64,000 nucleotides of DNA from Pseudomonas sp. FeN3W (GTDB lineage Bacteria; Pseudomonadota; Gammaproteobacteria; Pseudomonadales; Pseudomonadaceae). The stretch lies in contig CP136010.1 in the NCBI GenBank assembly GCA_030263805.2, positions 2,805,001 to 2,869,000 of the forward strand. The letters are read 5' to 3'. Below are positions 34,772 to 43,170 of the stretch, piece by piece. How positions within the stretch are numbered: position 1 is the first letter of the stretch; each line of letters begins with the position of its first letter. Made by a program: the position numbers and the translations under genes. The notes below the pieces were generated by a model. The model did no database searches, was not told where the DNA came from, and was given only the letters and a program-made list of their open reading frames with translations.

Positions 34772-35422
34772 ATGACCAAGCCCAACCCCGCGACGCCCAG
34801 TCGCCGCCCGCGCGCCAGCAGCCAGGCGCGCATCCGGCAGATTCTCTCCAGCGCCCGCGAACTGCTCGCCGAGCAGGGCGCCGCGACGCTGTCGGTATAC
34901 GCGGTGGCCGAGCGTGCCGGCATCCCGCCCTCTTCCGTCTACCACTTCTTCTCCGGCGTACCGGCATTGCTCGCGGCGCTGACGGCGGATGTGCACGCGA
35001 TGTTCAGGGCCAGCCTCGAGCAGCCCATCGATCACCAGAGCCTGACCAGCTGGCGCGACCTGTCGCGGCTGATCGAACAACGCATGCTCAGGATCTACGA
35101 GCAGGACAGCGCCGCCCGCCAGTTGATCCTGGTGCAGCATGGCCTTGGCGAGGTGACGCAGACCGATCAGCGTCTGGACCTGGAACTCGGCCAGGCCATG
35201 CAGGCCGTGTTCGAACGGCATTTCGCCCTGCCGCCGCTGCCGCAGGACATCGATGTGTTCGCCATGGCCGTGGAACTCGGCGACCGCGTCTATGCTCGAT
35301 CCATACAGCTGTACGGCAGCCTGACGCCGCGCATGGCCGAGGAAGGCCTGCGCGTATTCGATGCCTACCTTAATCTGTATCTGCCGCCGTGCTTGCCGAA
35401 GCGTGAATCGCCGAACTACTGA
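34772..35422 (+). CDS. aguR: TetR-family regulator AguR
   Basis: A 216-residue TetR-type repressor. The N-terminal helix-turn-helix reads RQILSSARELLAEQGAATLSVYAVAERAGIPPSSVYHFFSGVPALLAAL; the C-terminal ligand domain is helical. Position directly before aguB and aguA matches AguR of P. aeruginosa, which represses aguBA until agmatine or N-carbamoylputrescine is present. I chose the ATG at 34772; the open frame upstream overlaps the end of spuI. Two palindromes with a TATCGA core follow in the aguR-aguB gap. Confidence 0.85.
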   Translation: MTKPNPATPSRRPRASSQARIRQILSSARELLAEQGAATLSVYAVAERAGIPPSSVYHFFSGVPALLAALTADVHAMFRASLEQPIDHQSLTSWRDLSRLIEQRMLRIYEQDSAARQLILVQHGLGEVTQTDQRLDLELGQAMQAVFERHFALPPLPQDIDVFAMAVELGDRVYARSIQLYGSLTPRMAEEGLRVFDAYLNLYLPPCLPKRESPNY

Positions 35423-35520
35423 TCGATAAATATCGATAAACGGTTAGCCAGCTCGTTCACCAAGGCATTCATGGCACTATCAATCCGGATAACTATCGAA
35501 TAAATTTGCGCCTTCGATAG
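35422..35520 (+). promoter_or_regulatory. Candidate AguR operators before aguB
   Basis: Two inverted repeats share a TATCGA-type core: ATCGATA-AA-TATCGAT at 35422-35437, and CTATCGAA-N12-TTCGATAG at 35493-35520. They lie in the 132-bp AT-rich gap between aguR and aguB, where a TetR repressor of aguBA would be expected to bind. Confidence 0.5.
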
Positions 35521-35554
35521 CCGCCGCCCTTTCAACCGCAGCCGCGAGGTTTCC

Positions 35555-36436
35555 ATGTCCCGAGTCGTTACCGTTGCCGCCACCCAGATGGCCTGTTCCT
35601 GGGATCGCCAGGCCAACATCGCCAATGCCGACAAACTGGTGCGTGAGGCCGCCGCCAAGGGCGCGCAGATCATTCTCATCCAGGAGCTGTTCGAGACACC
35701 CTACTTCTGCCAGAAGCCCAATGCCGAGTACCTGCAGCTGGCCACGCCGGTCGAGCAAAATCCGGCTATCCAGCATTTCCAGAAGGTCGCCGCCGAACTG
35801 CAGGTGGTGTTGCCGATCAGCTTCTTCGAGCTGGCCGGACGTGCCCGCTTCAACTCCATCGCCATCATCGATGCCGACGGCAAGCTGCTCGGCGTCTACC
35901 GCAAGAGCCACATCCCGGATGGCCCCGGCTATCACGAGAAGTACTACTTCAATCCCGGCGACACCGGCTTCAAGGTGTGGAACACCCGCTACGCCAAGAT
36001 CGGCGTGGCCATCTGCTGGGACCAGTGGTTCCCCGAGACCGCACGCAGCATGGCGCTGATGGGCGCCGAACTGTTGTTCTACCCGACCGCCATCGGCAGC
36101 GAGCCGCACGATCCGACCATCACTTCGCGCGACCACTGGCAGCGTGTGCAGCAGGGCCATGCCGGCGCCAACCTGATGCCGCTGATCGCCAGCAACCGCA
36201 TCGGCAAGGAAGAGCAGGACGGCTACGACATCACCTTCTACGGCTCGTCGTTCATCGCCGACCAGTTCGGGGCCAAGGTCGAGGAAATGGACCAGACCAG
36301 CGAAGGCGTGCTGGTGCATGAATTCAACCTCGACCAGCTGGAACACATCCGCAGCGCCTGGGGCGTGTTCCGTGATCGCCGGCCGAACCTGTACGGCTCG
36401 ATCAAGACCCTGGACGGTGAAACGCCGTCGGAATGA
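35555..36436 (+). CDS. aguB: N-carbamoylputrescine amidase AguB
   Basis: A 293-residue carbon-nitrogen hydrolase (nitrilase superfamily) turning N-carbamoylputrescine into putrescine, CO2 and ammonia. The catalytic triad is visible as Glu in ILIQELFETPYFCQ, Lys in GVYRKSHIPDGPGYHEKYYF and Cys in IGVAICWDQWFPE. It acts directly after AguA in the pathway. A palindromic repeat separates it from aguA. Confidence 0.95.
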   Translation: MSRVVTVAATQMACSWDRQANIANADKLVREAAAKGAQIILIQELFETPYFCQKPNAEYLQLATPVEQNPAIQHFQKVAAELQVVLPISFFELAGRARFNSIAIIDADGKLLGVYRKSHIPDGPGYHEKYYFNPGDTGFKVWNTRYAKIGVAICWDQWFPETARSMALMGAELLFYPTAIGSEPHDPTITSRDHWQRVQQGHAGANLMPLIASNRIGKEEQDGYDITFYGSSFIADQFGAKVEEMDQTSEGVLVHEFNLDQLEHIRSAWGVFRDRRPNLYGSIKTLDGETPSE

Positions 36437-36438
36437 AC

Positions 36439-36516
36439 GTAGGGTGGAAAACCGCGCAGCGTTTTCCACCAGGGACGCACATGGTGGAAAAGGCCTGCGG
36501 CCGTTTTCCACCCTAC
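36439..36516. repeat. GTAGGGTGG palindromic repeat between aguB and aguA
   Basis: A 78-bp element from GTAGGGTGGAAAACCGC to the complementary GTTTTCCACCCTAC end. Two further internal half-sites (GTTTTCCACC and GGTGGAAAAGG) allow a four-arm, cloverleaf-like fold. It fills the gap between aguB and aguA. The same design recurs at 63400-63474. Confidence 0.75.
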
Positions 36517-36529
36517 CAGGATCTCAGCC

Positions 36530-37711
36530 ATGACCACCCTCAGCTCTACGCCCCGCCAAGACGGCTACTTCATGCCCGCCGAATGGGCACCGCACAGCCA
36601 GGCCTGGATGGTCTGGCCGCAACGCCCGGACAACTGGCGTGACAACGGCGCGCCCGCGCAGGCCGCGTTCACCGCCGTGGCCAAGGCGATCGCCCGTTTC
36701 GAGCCGGTCACCGTCTGCGCCAGCGCCGAGCAGTACCTCGCTGCCCGCGCGGCACTGGACGATCCGCGCATCCGCGTGGTGGAACTGAGCAGCGACGACG
36801 CCTGGGTGCGCGATACCGGGCCGACCTTCGTCATCGACGACCAAGGCGGCCTGCGCGGCGTCGACTGGACGTTCAATGCCTGGGGTGGCGAAGACGGCGG
36901 GCTCTACGCTGACTGGCAGCGCGACGACGAAGTGGCACGCAAGATCCTCGAGATCGAATACTGCGACCGCTACCGCACCGAGGGCTTCGTGCTCGAGGGC
37001 GGCTCGATCCACGTCGACGGCGAAGGCACGCTGATCACCACCGAGGAGTGCCTGCTCAATCGCAACCGCAATCCGCATCTGTCCCGCGAGCAGATCGAGG
37101 CGGTGCTGCGCGAGCACCTGGCGGTCGACCGCATCATCTGGCTGCCGCACGGCCTGTTCAACGACGAAACCGATGGCCACGTCGACAACTTCTGCTGCTT
37201 CGTACGCCCGGGCGAAGTGCTGCTGGCCTGGACCGACGACGCGAACGACCCCAACTTCGCGCGCTGTCAGGCGGCCATGACCGTGCTGCAGAGCACTCGC
37301 GACGCCAAGGGCCGCGCGCTGACGGTGCACAAGATGCCGATCCCCGGCCCGCTGCACGCGACCACTGAAGAATGCGCCGGTGTGCTCGCCCTGGATGGCA
37401 GCCAGCCGCGCGACCCGTCGATACGACTGGCCGGCAGCTACGTGAACTTTCTCATCGTCAACGGCGGCATCATCGCCCCGGCCTTCGGCGACCCGCTGGA
37501 CGCCGAAGCCGAGCGCATCCTGGCGCAGCTCTTTCCCGAGCATCAGGTCGCCATGGTGTCCGGCCGCGAGATCCTCCTCGGCGGCGGCAACATCCACTGC
37601 ATCACCCAGCAGCAGCCGCTGCCGGCTCAGCGTCGCCAAGGGGCGAACCAGCCCAAGCCGTCCTCGGTCAAGCCGCGCGGGTTGTACTCGCAACCGATCC
37701 AGCCGTCGTAG
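36530..37711 (+). CDS. aguA: Agmatine deiminase AguA with replaced C-terminal tail
   Basis: A 393-residue agmatine iminohydrolase (agmatine to N-carbamoylputrescine and ammonia). Family landmarks: MPAEWAPHSQAWMVWPQRPDNWR, DDAWVRDTGPTF, EGGSIHVDGEGT, HGLFNDETDGHVDNF and the catalytic Cys357 in GGGNIHCITQQQP. After Pro363 the frame enters foreign DNA and reads 30 residues (LPAQRRQ...QPIQPS) that overlap the converging otnI gene by 85 bp. The original ending, QQQPAPLSR and a stop, is still present at 45276-45334, and rejoined would give 368 residues. All catalytic residues remain, so activity is plausible but unproven. Confidence 0.9.
   Translation: MTTLSSTPRQDGYFMPAEWAPHSQAWMVWPQRPDNWRDNGAPAQAAFTAVAKAIARFEPVTVCASAEQYLAARAALDDPRIRVVELSSDDAWVRDTGPTFVIDDQGGLRGVDWTFNAWGGEDGGLYADWQRDDEVARKILEIEYCDRYRTEGFVLEGGSIHVDGEGTLITTEECLLNRNRNPHLSREQIEAVLREHLAVDRIIWLPHGLFNDETDGHVDNFCCFVRPGEVLLAWTDDANDPNFARCQAAMTVLQSTRDAKGRALTVHKMPIPGPLHATTEECAGVLALDGSQPRDPSIRLAGSYVNFLIVNGGIIAPAFGDPLDAEAERILAQLFPEHQVAMVSGREILLGGGNIHCITQQQPLPAQRRQGANQPKPSSVKPRGLYSQPIQPS
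37578..37618 (+). repeat. 41-bp direct repeat, left copy (inside aguA)
   Basis: A 41-base sequence (TCGGCGGCGGCAACATCC...CAGCAGCAGCCG) encoding GGGNIHCITQQQP of AguA, identical to 45276-45316. The two copies bracket the tetronate gene module and behave like junction duplications of an inserted element. Confidence 0.9.
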
Positions 37712-38418
37712 CCGACCTCGTCGAGCAGGGCGAACAAGTACGGGTAGTTAACTTCACCGAGGTCCGGCTCGTGCCGATCCGGCACCCCAGCGATCTGGAT
37801 ATGCCCGACGCCGGCGCAGAAGCGCTGGAAACCGGCGATCAGATCGCCCTCCATGATCTGCGCATGAAACAGGTCCAGTTGCACACGCAGATTAGGTTCG
37901 CCCAACTCGGCCAGGATCGCATGACCCTCGACCTGTCGATTGATGAAGTAGCCCGGAATCGAGCGGCTGTTGATCGGCTCGATCAACAGGGTCAGGTCAT
38001 GCTCGGCCAGTCGCCGCGCGGCGTAACGCAAGTTGTCCAGATAGACCTCGCGCATGCGCGGGCGCAGGTTTTCATCGCTCACCAGCCCCGCCATCGCGTG
38101 CAGCCTGGGACAGCCCAGCGCGCGGGCATATTCGATGGCGCGATCGACGCTTTCGCGAAACTCCGCCTCGCGGCCCGGCAGCGCGGCGATACCGCGCTCG
38201 CCGGCGGCGAAGTCACCCGGCGGCAGGTTGAACAGCACCTGTTCCAGCCCATGGTCGGCCAAGCGCCCGGCCAGCTCCGCCGGTGCGAATTCGTAGGGGA
38301 ACAGGTACTCCACGCCTTGGAAACCGGCGGCGGCGGCGCGACCGAAGCGCTCCAGAAAGGGTGCATCGTTGAACATCATGCTGAGGTTGGCAGCGAAGCG
38401 TGGCATGGCAATCACCAT
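37627..38418 (-). CDS. otnI: 2-oxo-tetronate isomerase OtnI (hydroxypyruvate-isomerase family)
   Basis: A 263-residue TIM-barrel isomerase of the xylose-isomerase-like/Hyi family. It shows MPRFAANLSMMFNDAPFLERFGRAAAAGFQGVEYLFPYE at the start and the metal-site stretches LLIEPINSRSIPGYF, VQLDLFHAQIMEGDL and GHIQIAGVPDRHEPD. Clustering with otnC and otnK assigns it to tetronate use, interconverting 2-oxo- and 3-oxo-tetronate. Its 3' end sits nine bases from the left 41-bp repeat and overlaps the extended aguA. It overlaps otnC by seven bases. Confidence 0.88.
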   Translation of the reverse strand: MVIAMPRFAANLSMMFNDAPFLERFGRAAAAGFQGVEYLFPYEFAPAELAGRLADHGLEQVLFNLPPGDFAAGERGIAALPGREAEFRESVDRAIEYARALGCPRLHAMAGLVSDENLRPRMREVYLDNLRYAARRLAEHDLTLLIEPINSRSIPGYFINRQVEGHAILAELGEPNLRVQLDLFHAQIMEGDLIAGFQRFCAGVGHIQIAGVPDRHEPDLGEVNYPYLFALLDEVGYDGWIGCEYNPRGLTEDGLGWFAPWRR

Positions 38419-39053
38419 TGAGCGCCGAAGGTCTGGCGCAGTTCGTCGATTTGTTCGTCGTTCAGCGTACGTACCGGCTGCTGGCGCAGCAGCAGGTACA
38501 GCTTGGCGGTTTCTTCGAGCTCTTCGATGGCGTAGGTCGCCGCTTCCAGGCTCTTGCCCGAGACGACCGGCCCATGATTGGCGAGCAACACCGAACTGTG
38601 CTGGCCGACCAGACCACGAATCGCCTCGCCCAATTGCGGATCACCGGGCCGGTGGTACGGGATCAGCGGCAACCGACCGACGCGCATGACGAAGTAAGGC
38701 GTCAGCGGCGGCAGGCATGAGGACGCGTCCAGGCAATCGAGGCAGGACAGCGCTGCCGAATGTGTGCAGTGCAGGTGCACGATGGCCTCCGAACCCTCGC
38801 GGCCTTCGTAGACCGCGCGGTGCAGGAAGGCTTCCTTGGATGCGGGCTTGCCAGCCAGGTGGTTGCCCTGCCAGTCGAGCTTGGCGATGTCGGCCGGATC
38901 CAACTGGCCGAGGCAGGCATTGGTCGGCGTCAGCAGCCAGCCATCGTCCAGACGCACGCTGATATTGCCCGAGGAACCCGGGCTGAGCCCACGCAGATAG
39001 AGCGAGCGACCGATCTCGACGATCTCTTCGCGCAGTGCGCTTTCTTTGCTCAT
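38412..39053 (-). CDS. otnC: 3-oxo-tetronate 4-phosphate decarboxylase OtnC
   Basis: A 213-residue class II aldolase/adducin-family enzyme. Zinc ligands are visible in AIVHLHCTHSAALS and in LLANHGPVV. In the described pathway it cleaves 3-oxo-tetronate 4-phosphate to dihydroxyacetone phosphate and CO2. The ATG at 39053 overlaps the otnK stop (ATGA) and has GGAG eight bases upstream; an ATG at 39068 is the less likely alternative. Confidence 0.88.
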   Translation of the reverse strand: MSKESALREEIVEIGRSLYLRGLSPGSSGNISVRLDDGWLLTPTNACLGQLDPADIAKLDWQGNHLAGKPASKEAFLHRAVYEGREGSEAIVHLHCTHSAALSCLDCLDASSCLPPLTPYFVMRVGRLPLIPYHRPGDPQLGEAIRGLVGQHSSVLLANHGPVVSGKSLEAATYAIEELEETAKLYLLLRQQPVRTLNDEQIDELRQTFGAQW

Positions 39054-40321
39054 GCCAGCATCTCCCATGCTTTGATCATAAAATCGGCACTGCCGAAGTT
39101 GCCGGACTTGAGCGCCAGCGCCAGCGGCCGACCGGCCTGGCCGAGCGTCTGGGTCCAGGGCACGCCGGGGTCGATGCTCGGCCCGATGCGCAAACCTTCG
39201 ATGCCCAGCGCACCGACCACCGCACCGGAGGTTTCGCCACCGGCGACCAGCAACTGGCCCACGCCCTGCTGTTCGACCAGCGCGCGGGCAATCTCGGCCA
39301 GGGCCGATTCGATGCGTTCACCGACCTGCTGCGCGCCGAACTGTTGTTGCACGCGGCGTACCTCGTCGGCCGGACTGCTGGCGTAGATCAGCAATGGCCC
39401 CTGATGCCCGGAGGCCCAGGCCAGCGCCTCGCCGACCAGCGCGTCGCCGCGAGCCATCAGCTCGGCGGCCTCCAGGCGGAAGGCGGGATAGACCGCTGCA
39501 GCCTGCTCGACCTGACCGAGGGTCGCCCGCGAGCAGCTACCACTGAGAATCGCCTGGCGTCCCCAGCCTGGCTCCAGCCGGCTGGCTTCGCCGTTGGCCT
39601 GCAACAGCCCCCTGGCCTGCCAGTCCTGGGCCATTCCCAGCGCCAACCCGGACCCGGCGGTAACCAGCGGCAGGTCGGCGCAGGCACTGCCGAGCACGGT
39701 TAGATCCTCGTTGTCGATGGCGTCGCTAATGGCGATGCCGATACCGTCGGCGCGTAGCGCGGCGATCCGTTGACGGGTCGCCTCGACACCGGCACGTAGC
39801 GTTCGGTAGTCGATCAGGCCGACCGGATAACGTGTCTGCGGCTGCAGCACGCGCAGCAGGTTGGCGTCGCGCATGGGCGTGAGTGGATGGTCTTGCATGC
39901 CGCTTTCGTTGAGCAACACATCGTTGGCGAACAGGTAGCCGTTGAATACGCTGCGGCGGTTTTCCGGGAAGGCCGGACAGGCCACGGTGAAGTCGCTGCC
40001 CAGCGCGTCGAGCAGCGCATCGCTGACTGGGCCGATATTGCCCTCGGCGGTGGAGTCGAAGGTCGAGCAATACTTGAAGTAGAACTGCTGGCAGCCCTGC
40101 TGGCGCAGCCATCCCAATGCCTGCAGCGATTGCGCGACCGCCTGCTCGGGTGTCAGGTTGCGTGACTTGAGTGCCACGACCAGCGCGTCGGCCTCGCCCA
40201 GCGCCAATGGCCGGCACGGCACGCCTATGGTCTGCACGGTGCGGGCACCGCCACGTACCAGCATGCTGGCGAGGTCGGTTGCTCCGGTGAAATCGTCGGC
40301 AATGCATCCGATCAGAGGCAT
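39050..40321 (-). CDS. otnK: 3-oxo-tetronate kinase OtnK (four-carbon acid sugar kinase)
   Basis: A 423-residue kinase of the former DUF1537 family. The N-terminus MPLIGCIADDFTGATDLASMLVRGGARTVQTIG is characteristic; the C-terminal half has LVAGGETSGAVVGALGIEGLRIGPSIDPGVPW, the nucleotide-binding part. The ATG at 40321 lies two bases after the ltnD stop; the frame is open further but runs through ltnD. It phosphorylates 3-oxo-tetronate at C4. Confidence 0.9.
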   Translation of the reverse strand: MPLIGCIADDFTGATDLASMLVRGGARTVQTIGVPCRPLALGEADALVVALKSRNLTPEQAVAQSLQALGWLRQQGCQQFYFKYCSTFDSTAEGNIGPVSDALLDALGSDFTVACPAFPENRRSVFNGYLFANDVLLNESGMQDHPLTPMRDANLLRVLQPQTRYPVGLIDYRTLRAGVEATRQRIAALRADGIGIAISDAIDNEDLTVLGSACADLPLVTAGSGLALGMAQDWQARGLLQANGEASRLEPGWGRQAILSGSCSRATLGQVEQAAAVYPAFRLEAAELMARGDALVGEALAWASGHQGPLLIYASSPADEVRRVQQQFGAQQVGERIESALAEIARALVEQQGVGQLLVAGGETSGAVVGALGIEGLRIGPSIDPGVPWTQTLGQAGRPLALALKSGNFGSADFMIKAWEMLA

Positions 40322-40323
40322 GG

Positions 40324-41232
40324 TCAAATCTCCTCGTTGGCCGCAGCAGGCAGGCTGATGCCGGGGAAGGTCTTCACTACGGCGATGTCGTCCTCGCGTC
40401 CCAGCCCGGCGGCCGATGCCTGCTTGAACATTTGATGCGCGCTGGCGGTCAGCGGCAGAGGGAAGACCGCATCCTGGGCGCTGTCGAGCACCAGGCCCAG
40501 ATCCTTGACGAAAATGTCCACTGCCGAGCGCGGCCGATAATCGCCGGCCAGCAAGTGCGGTACGCGGTTCTCGAACATCCAGGAATTGCCGGCGCTGTGG
40601 CTGATCACCTCGTACAGGGCCTTGGGATCGCAGCCCTGGCGGATGCCGTAGGCCATGGCTTCGGCCGCCGCGGCAATGTGAACCCCGGCAAGCAGCTGAT
40701 TGACCAGCTTGATCTGCGACCCTTGCCCCGCCTCCTCGCCCAGCCGATAGACCTTGGCAGCGACCGCCGCGAGGGCCGTTTGCGCCCGCTCGAAGGCAGC
40801 AGCCGGCCCCGAGGCCATCATCGTTAACTCGCCTGCCGCGGCACGCACCGCACCCCCGGAAATCGGCGCATCGAGCATCATCACCTGCTGCTCGGCCAGC
40901 CGTGCCGAGAGGCGCCGCGCCGCTGTAGCGGAGATGGTCGCGCAAGCGATCACCACAGTGCCCGGGCGCAACCGCGAGGCGATACCCTGCTCACCGAACA
41001 GCAACTGCTCGGTCTGGGCGGCATTGACCACCACGATGAACAGCAGATCGCTGAGCGCCGCGCTATCGCCCAGCGCGACCACCGGCTGGCCTCCTTCGGC
41101 GGCGAAGGCCTGACGCACGTCCTCGCGGATGTCATAGCCCCATACCGGCAACCCGGCGCGCCAAAGGGAGCGCGCCATGCCCAGGCCCATGGAGCCCAGG
41201 CCGACCACGCCAATACTGGATATCGCTGTCAC
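40324..41232 (-). CDS. ltnD: L-threonate dehydrogenase LtnD (3-hydroxyisobutyrate dehydrogenase family)
   Basis: A 302-residue NAD-dependent beta-hydroxyacid dehydrogenase. It has the Rossmann motif GVVGLGSMGLGMARSL, the substrate loop DAPISGGAVRAAAGELTMMASG and the catalytic lysine region GSQIKLVNQLLAGVHIAAAAEAM. It oxidises L-threonate to 2-oxo-tetronate in characterised systems. Start is GTG at 41232 with AGAGGA before it. First enzyme gene of the minus-strand catabolic run, directly after the regulator gene. Confidence 0.87.
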   Translation of the reverse strand: MTAISSIGVVGLGSMGLGMARSLWRAGLPVWGYDIREDVRQAFAAEGGQPVVALGDSAALSDLLFIVVVNAAQTEQLLFGEQGIASRLRPGTVVIACATISATAARRLSARLAEQQVMMLDAPISGGAVRAAAGELTMMASGPAAAFERAQTALAAVAAKVYRLGEEAGQGSQIKLVNQLLAGVHIAAAAEAMAYGIRQGCDPKALYEVISHSAGNSWMFENRVPHLLAGDYRPRSAVDIFVKDLGLVLDSAQDAVFPLPLTASAHQMFKQASAAGLGREDDIAVVKTFPGISLPAAANEEI

Positions 41233-41253
41233 GGGTGAATCCTCTTGTGGTTG

Positions 41254-41970
<717 letters not shown>

Positions 41971-42064
41971 TCGGATCTCCTGGCAACCGCTGCGACTTTT
42001 GCCACGCTGCGGGCAAAAGAAACATTGCCAACGGTTGCGTCCACATTAAATTCATCATACAACA

Positions 42065-42080
42065 TGACAACTAGCTGTCA
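42065..42080. promoter_or_regulatory. Candidate operator for the FCD regulator
   Basis: TGACAACTAGCTGTCA is a near-perfect palindrome (TGACA-N6-TGTCA) in the 183-bp divergent region between the regulator and the denD-like gene. FadR-type proteins bind short palindromes of this kind. Position is supportive; no consensus for this regulator is known to me. Confidence 0.5.
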
Positions 42081-42153
42081 CCTGGTTCGTCGATAACAAG
42101 AATACGGGCGTTCGACAGGACGCTTCGGATATTTCCTGAAACGGAGTACAGAC

Positions 42154-43104
42154 ATGAAGATCCTGGTAACCGGCGGCGCTGGCTTTCTCGGCACCCGTCT
42201 GATCGAAGCGCTGCTGGCGCCCGGTGCGAGCGACCTGCTGCCAGCCGGCGCCACCCTCGTCACGGCCGACCTGGCAGCCTGCCCAATCGATGATCCCCGC
42301 GTGGTCTCGCACACCGGCGACATCGCCGACCCAGCCTTCATCACCTCGCTGATAGGTCCTGACATCTCCCTGGTCTACCATCTGGCCGCAATCGTCAGCG
42401 GCCAGGCCGAAGCCGATTTCGACCTGGGCATGCGGGTCAACTTCGATGCGACCCGTGCCCTGCTCGAGGCATGCCGCCAGCAGGGGCAAACGCCGCGCTT
42501 CGTTTTCGCCAGCTCGCTGGCGGTGTTCGGCGGGCCGATGCCCGAGCAGGTTTCCGAAGTCCTCGCACCGCTGCCGCAATCGTCCTATGGCGCGCAGAAG
42601 GCGATGGCCGAGCTGCTGATCAACGACTACTCGCGCAAGGGCTTCGTCGATGGCCGGGTCTGCCGTCTGCCGACGATTTCCGTGCGCCCCGGCAAGCCCA
42701 ACGCCGCCGCCTCGTCGTTTGCCAGCAGCATCCTGCGCGAGCCGCTGGCGGGCGAAGCGAGCAACTGCCCAGTGCCGCTCGAAACCCGCCTGTGGTTGTC
42801 CTCGCCACAGACCGTGATCGACAACCTGGTCCATGCCGCGCGTCTCGATGGCCAGGCGCTCGGCCTACGCCGCACGCTCAACCTGCCCGGCATCAGCGTG
42901 CGTGTCAGCGACATGCTCGACAGCCTCGCCCGCATCGGCGGCGATGCGGCGCGCGCACGGGTCAGCTTCGAGCCGGACGAGCGGGTGCAGCGCATCGTCT
43001 GCAGCTGGCCCGGTGACTTCGACATCCAGAGACCGCTGCAGCTGGGCTTTCGCGTCGATGCGGATTTCGACAGCGTGGTGAGGGCTCATATCAGCGCGAC
43101 ATGA
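42154..43104 (+). CDS. denD: D-erythronate dehydrogenase-like NAD-dependent epimerase/dehydratase
   Basis: A 316-residue extended SDR. It shows GGAGFLGTRLIEALL at the N-terminus, VYHLAAIVSGQAEADFDLGMRVNFDATRALLEA, and the catalytic SSYGAQKAMAELLIND (YxxxK). Next to otnK/otnC/otnI it fits DenD, which oxidises D-erythronate to 2-oxo-tetronate. It would feed the same intermediates as LtnD from the other isomer. ACGGAG precedes the ATG. The family is broad, so the exact substrate is inferred from context. Confidence 0.82.
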   Translation: MKILVTGGAGFLGTRLIEALLAPGASDLLPAGATLVTADLAACPIDDPRVVSHTGDIADPAFITSLIGPDISLVYHLAAIVSGQAEADFDLGMRVNFDATRALLEACRQQGQTPRFVFASSLAVFGGPMPEQVSEVLAPLPQSSYGAQKAMAELLINDYSRKGFVDGRVCRLPTISVRPGKPNAAASSFASSILREPLAGEASNCPVPLETRLWLSSPQTVIDNLVHAARLDGQALGLRRTLNLPGISVRVSDMLDSLARIGGDAARARVSFEPDERVQRIVCSWPGDFDIQRPLQLGFRVDADFDSVVRAHISAT

Positions 43105-43170
43105 ATCGCTGACCCAGACGGCGCCATGGGGCGTCGTCGTGCCATCCAATAACAACAAGAGGAATTTCCA

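Noticed and set aside
37578..37618. tRNA or tmRNA attachment site for the island
   Set aside because: The 41-bp repeat is coding sequence of aguA and shows no tRNA fold; no tRNA gene is seen in the window.
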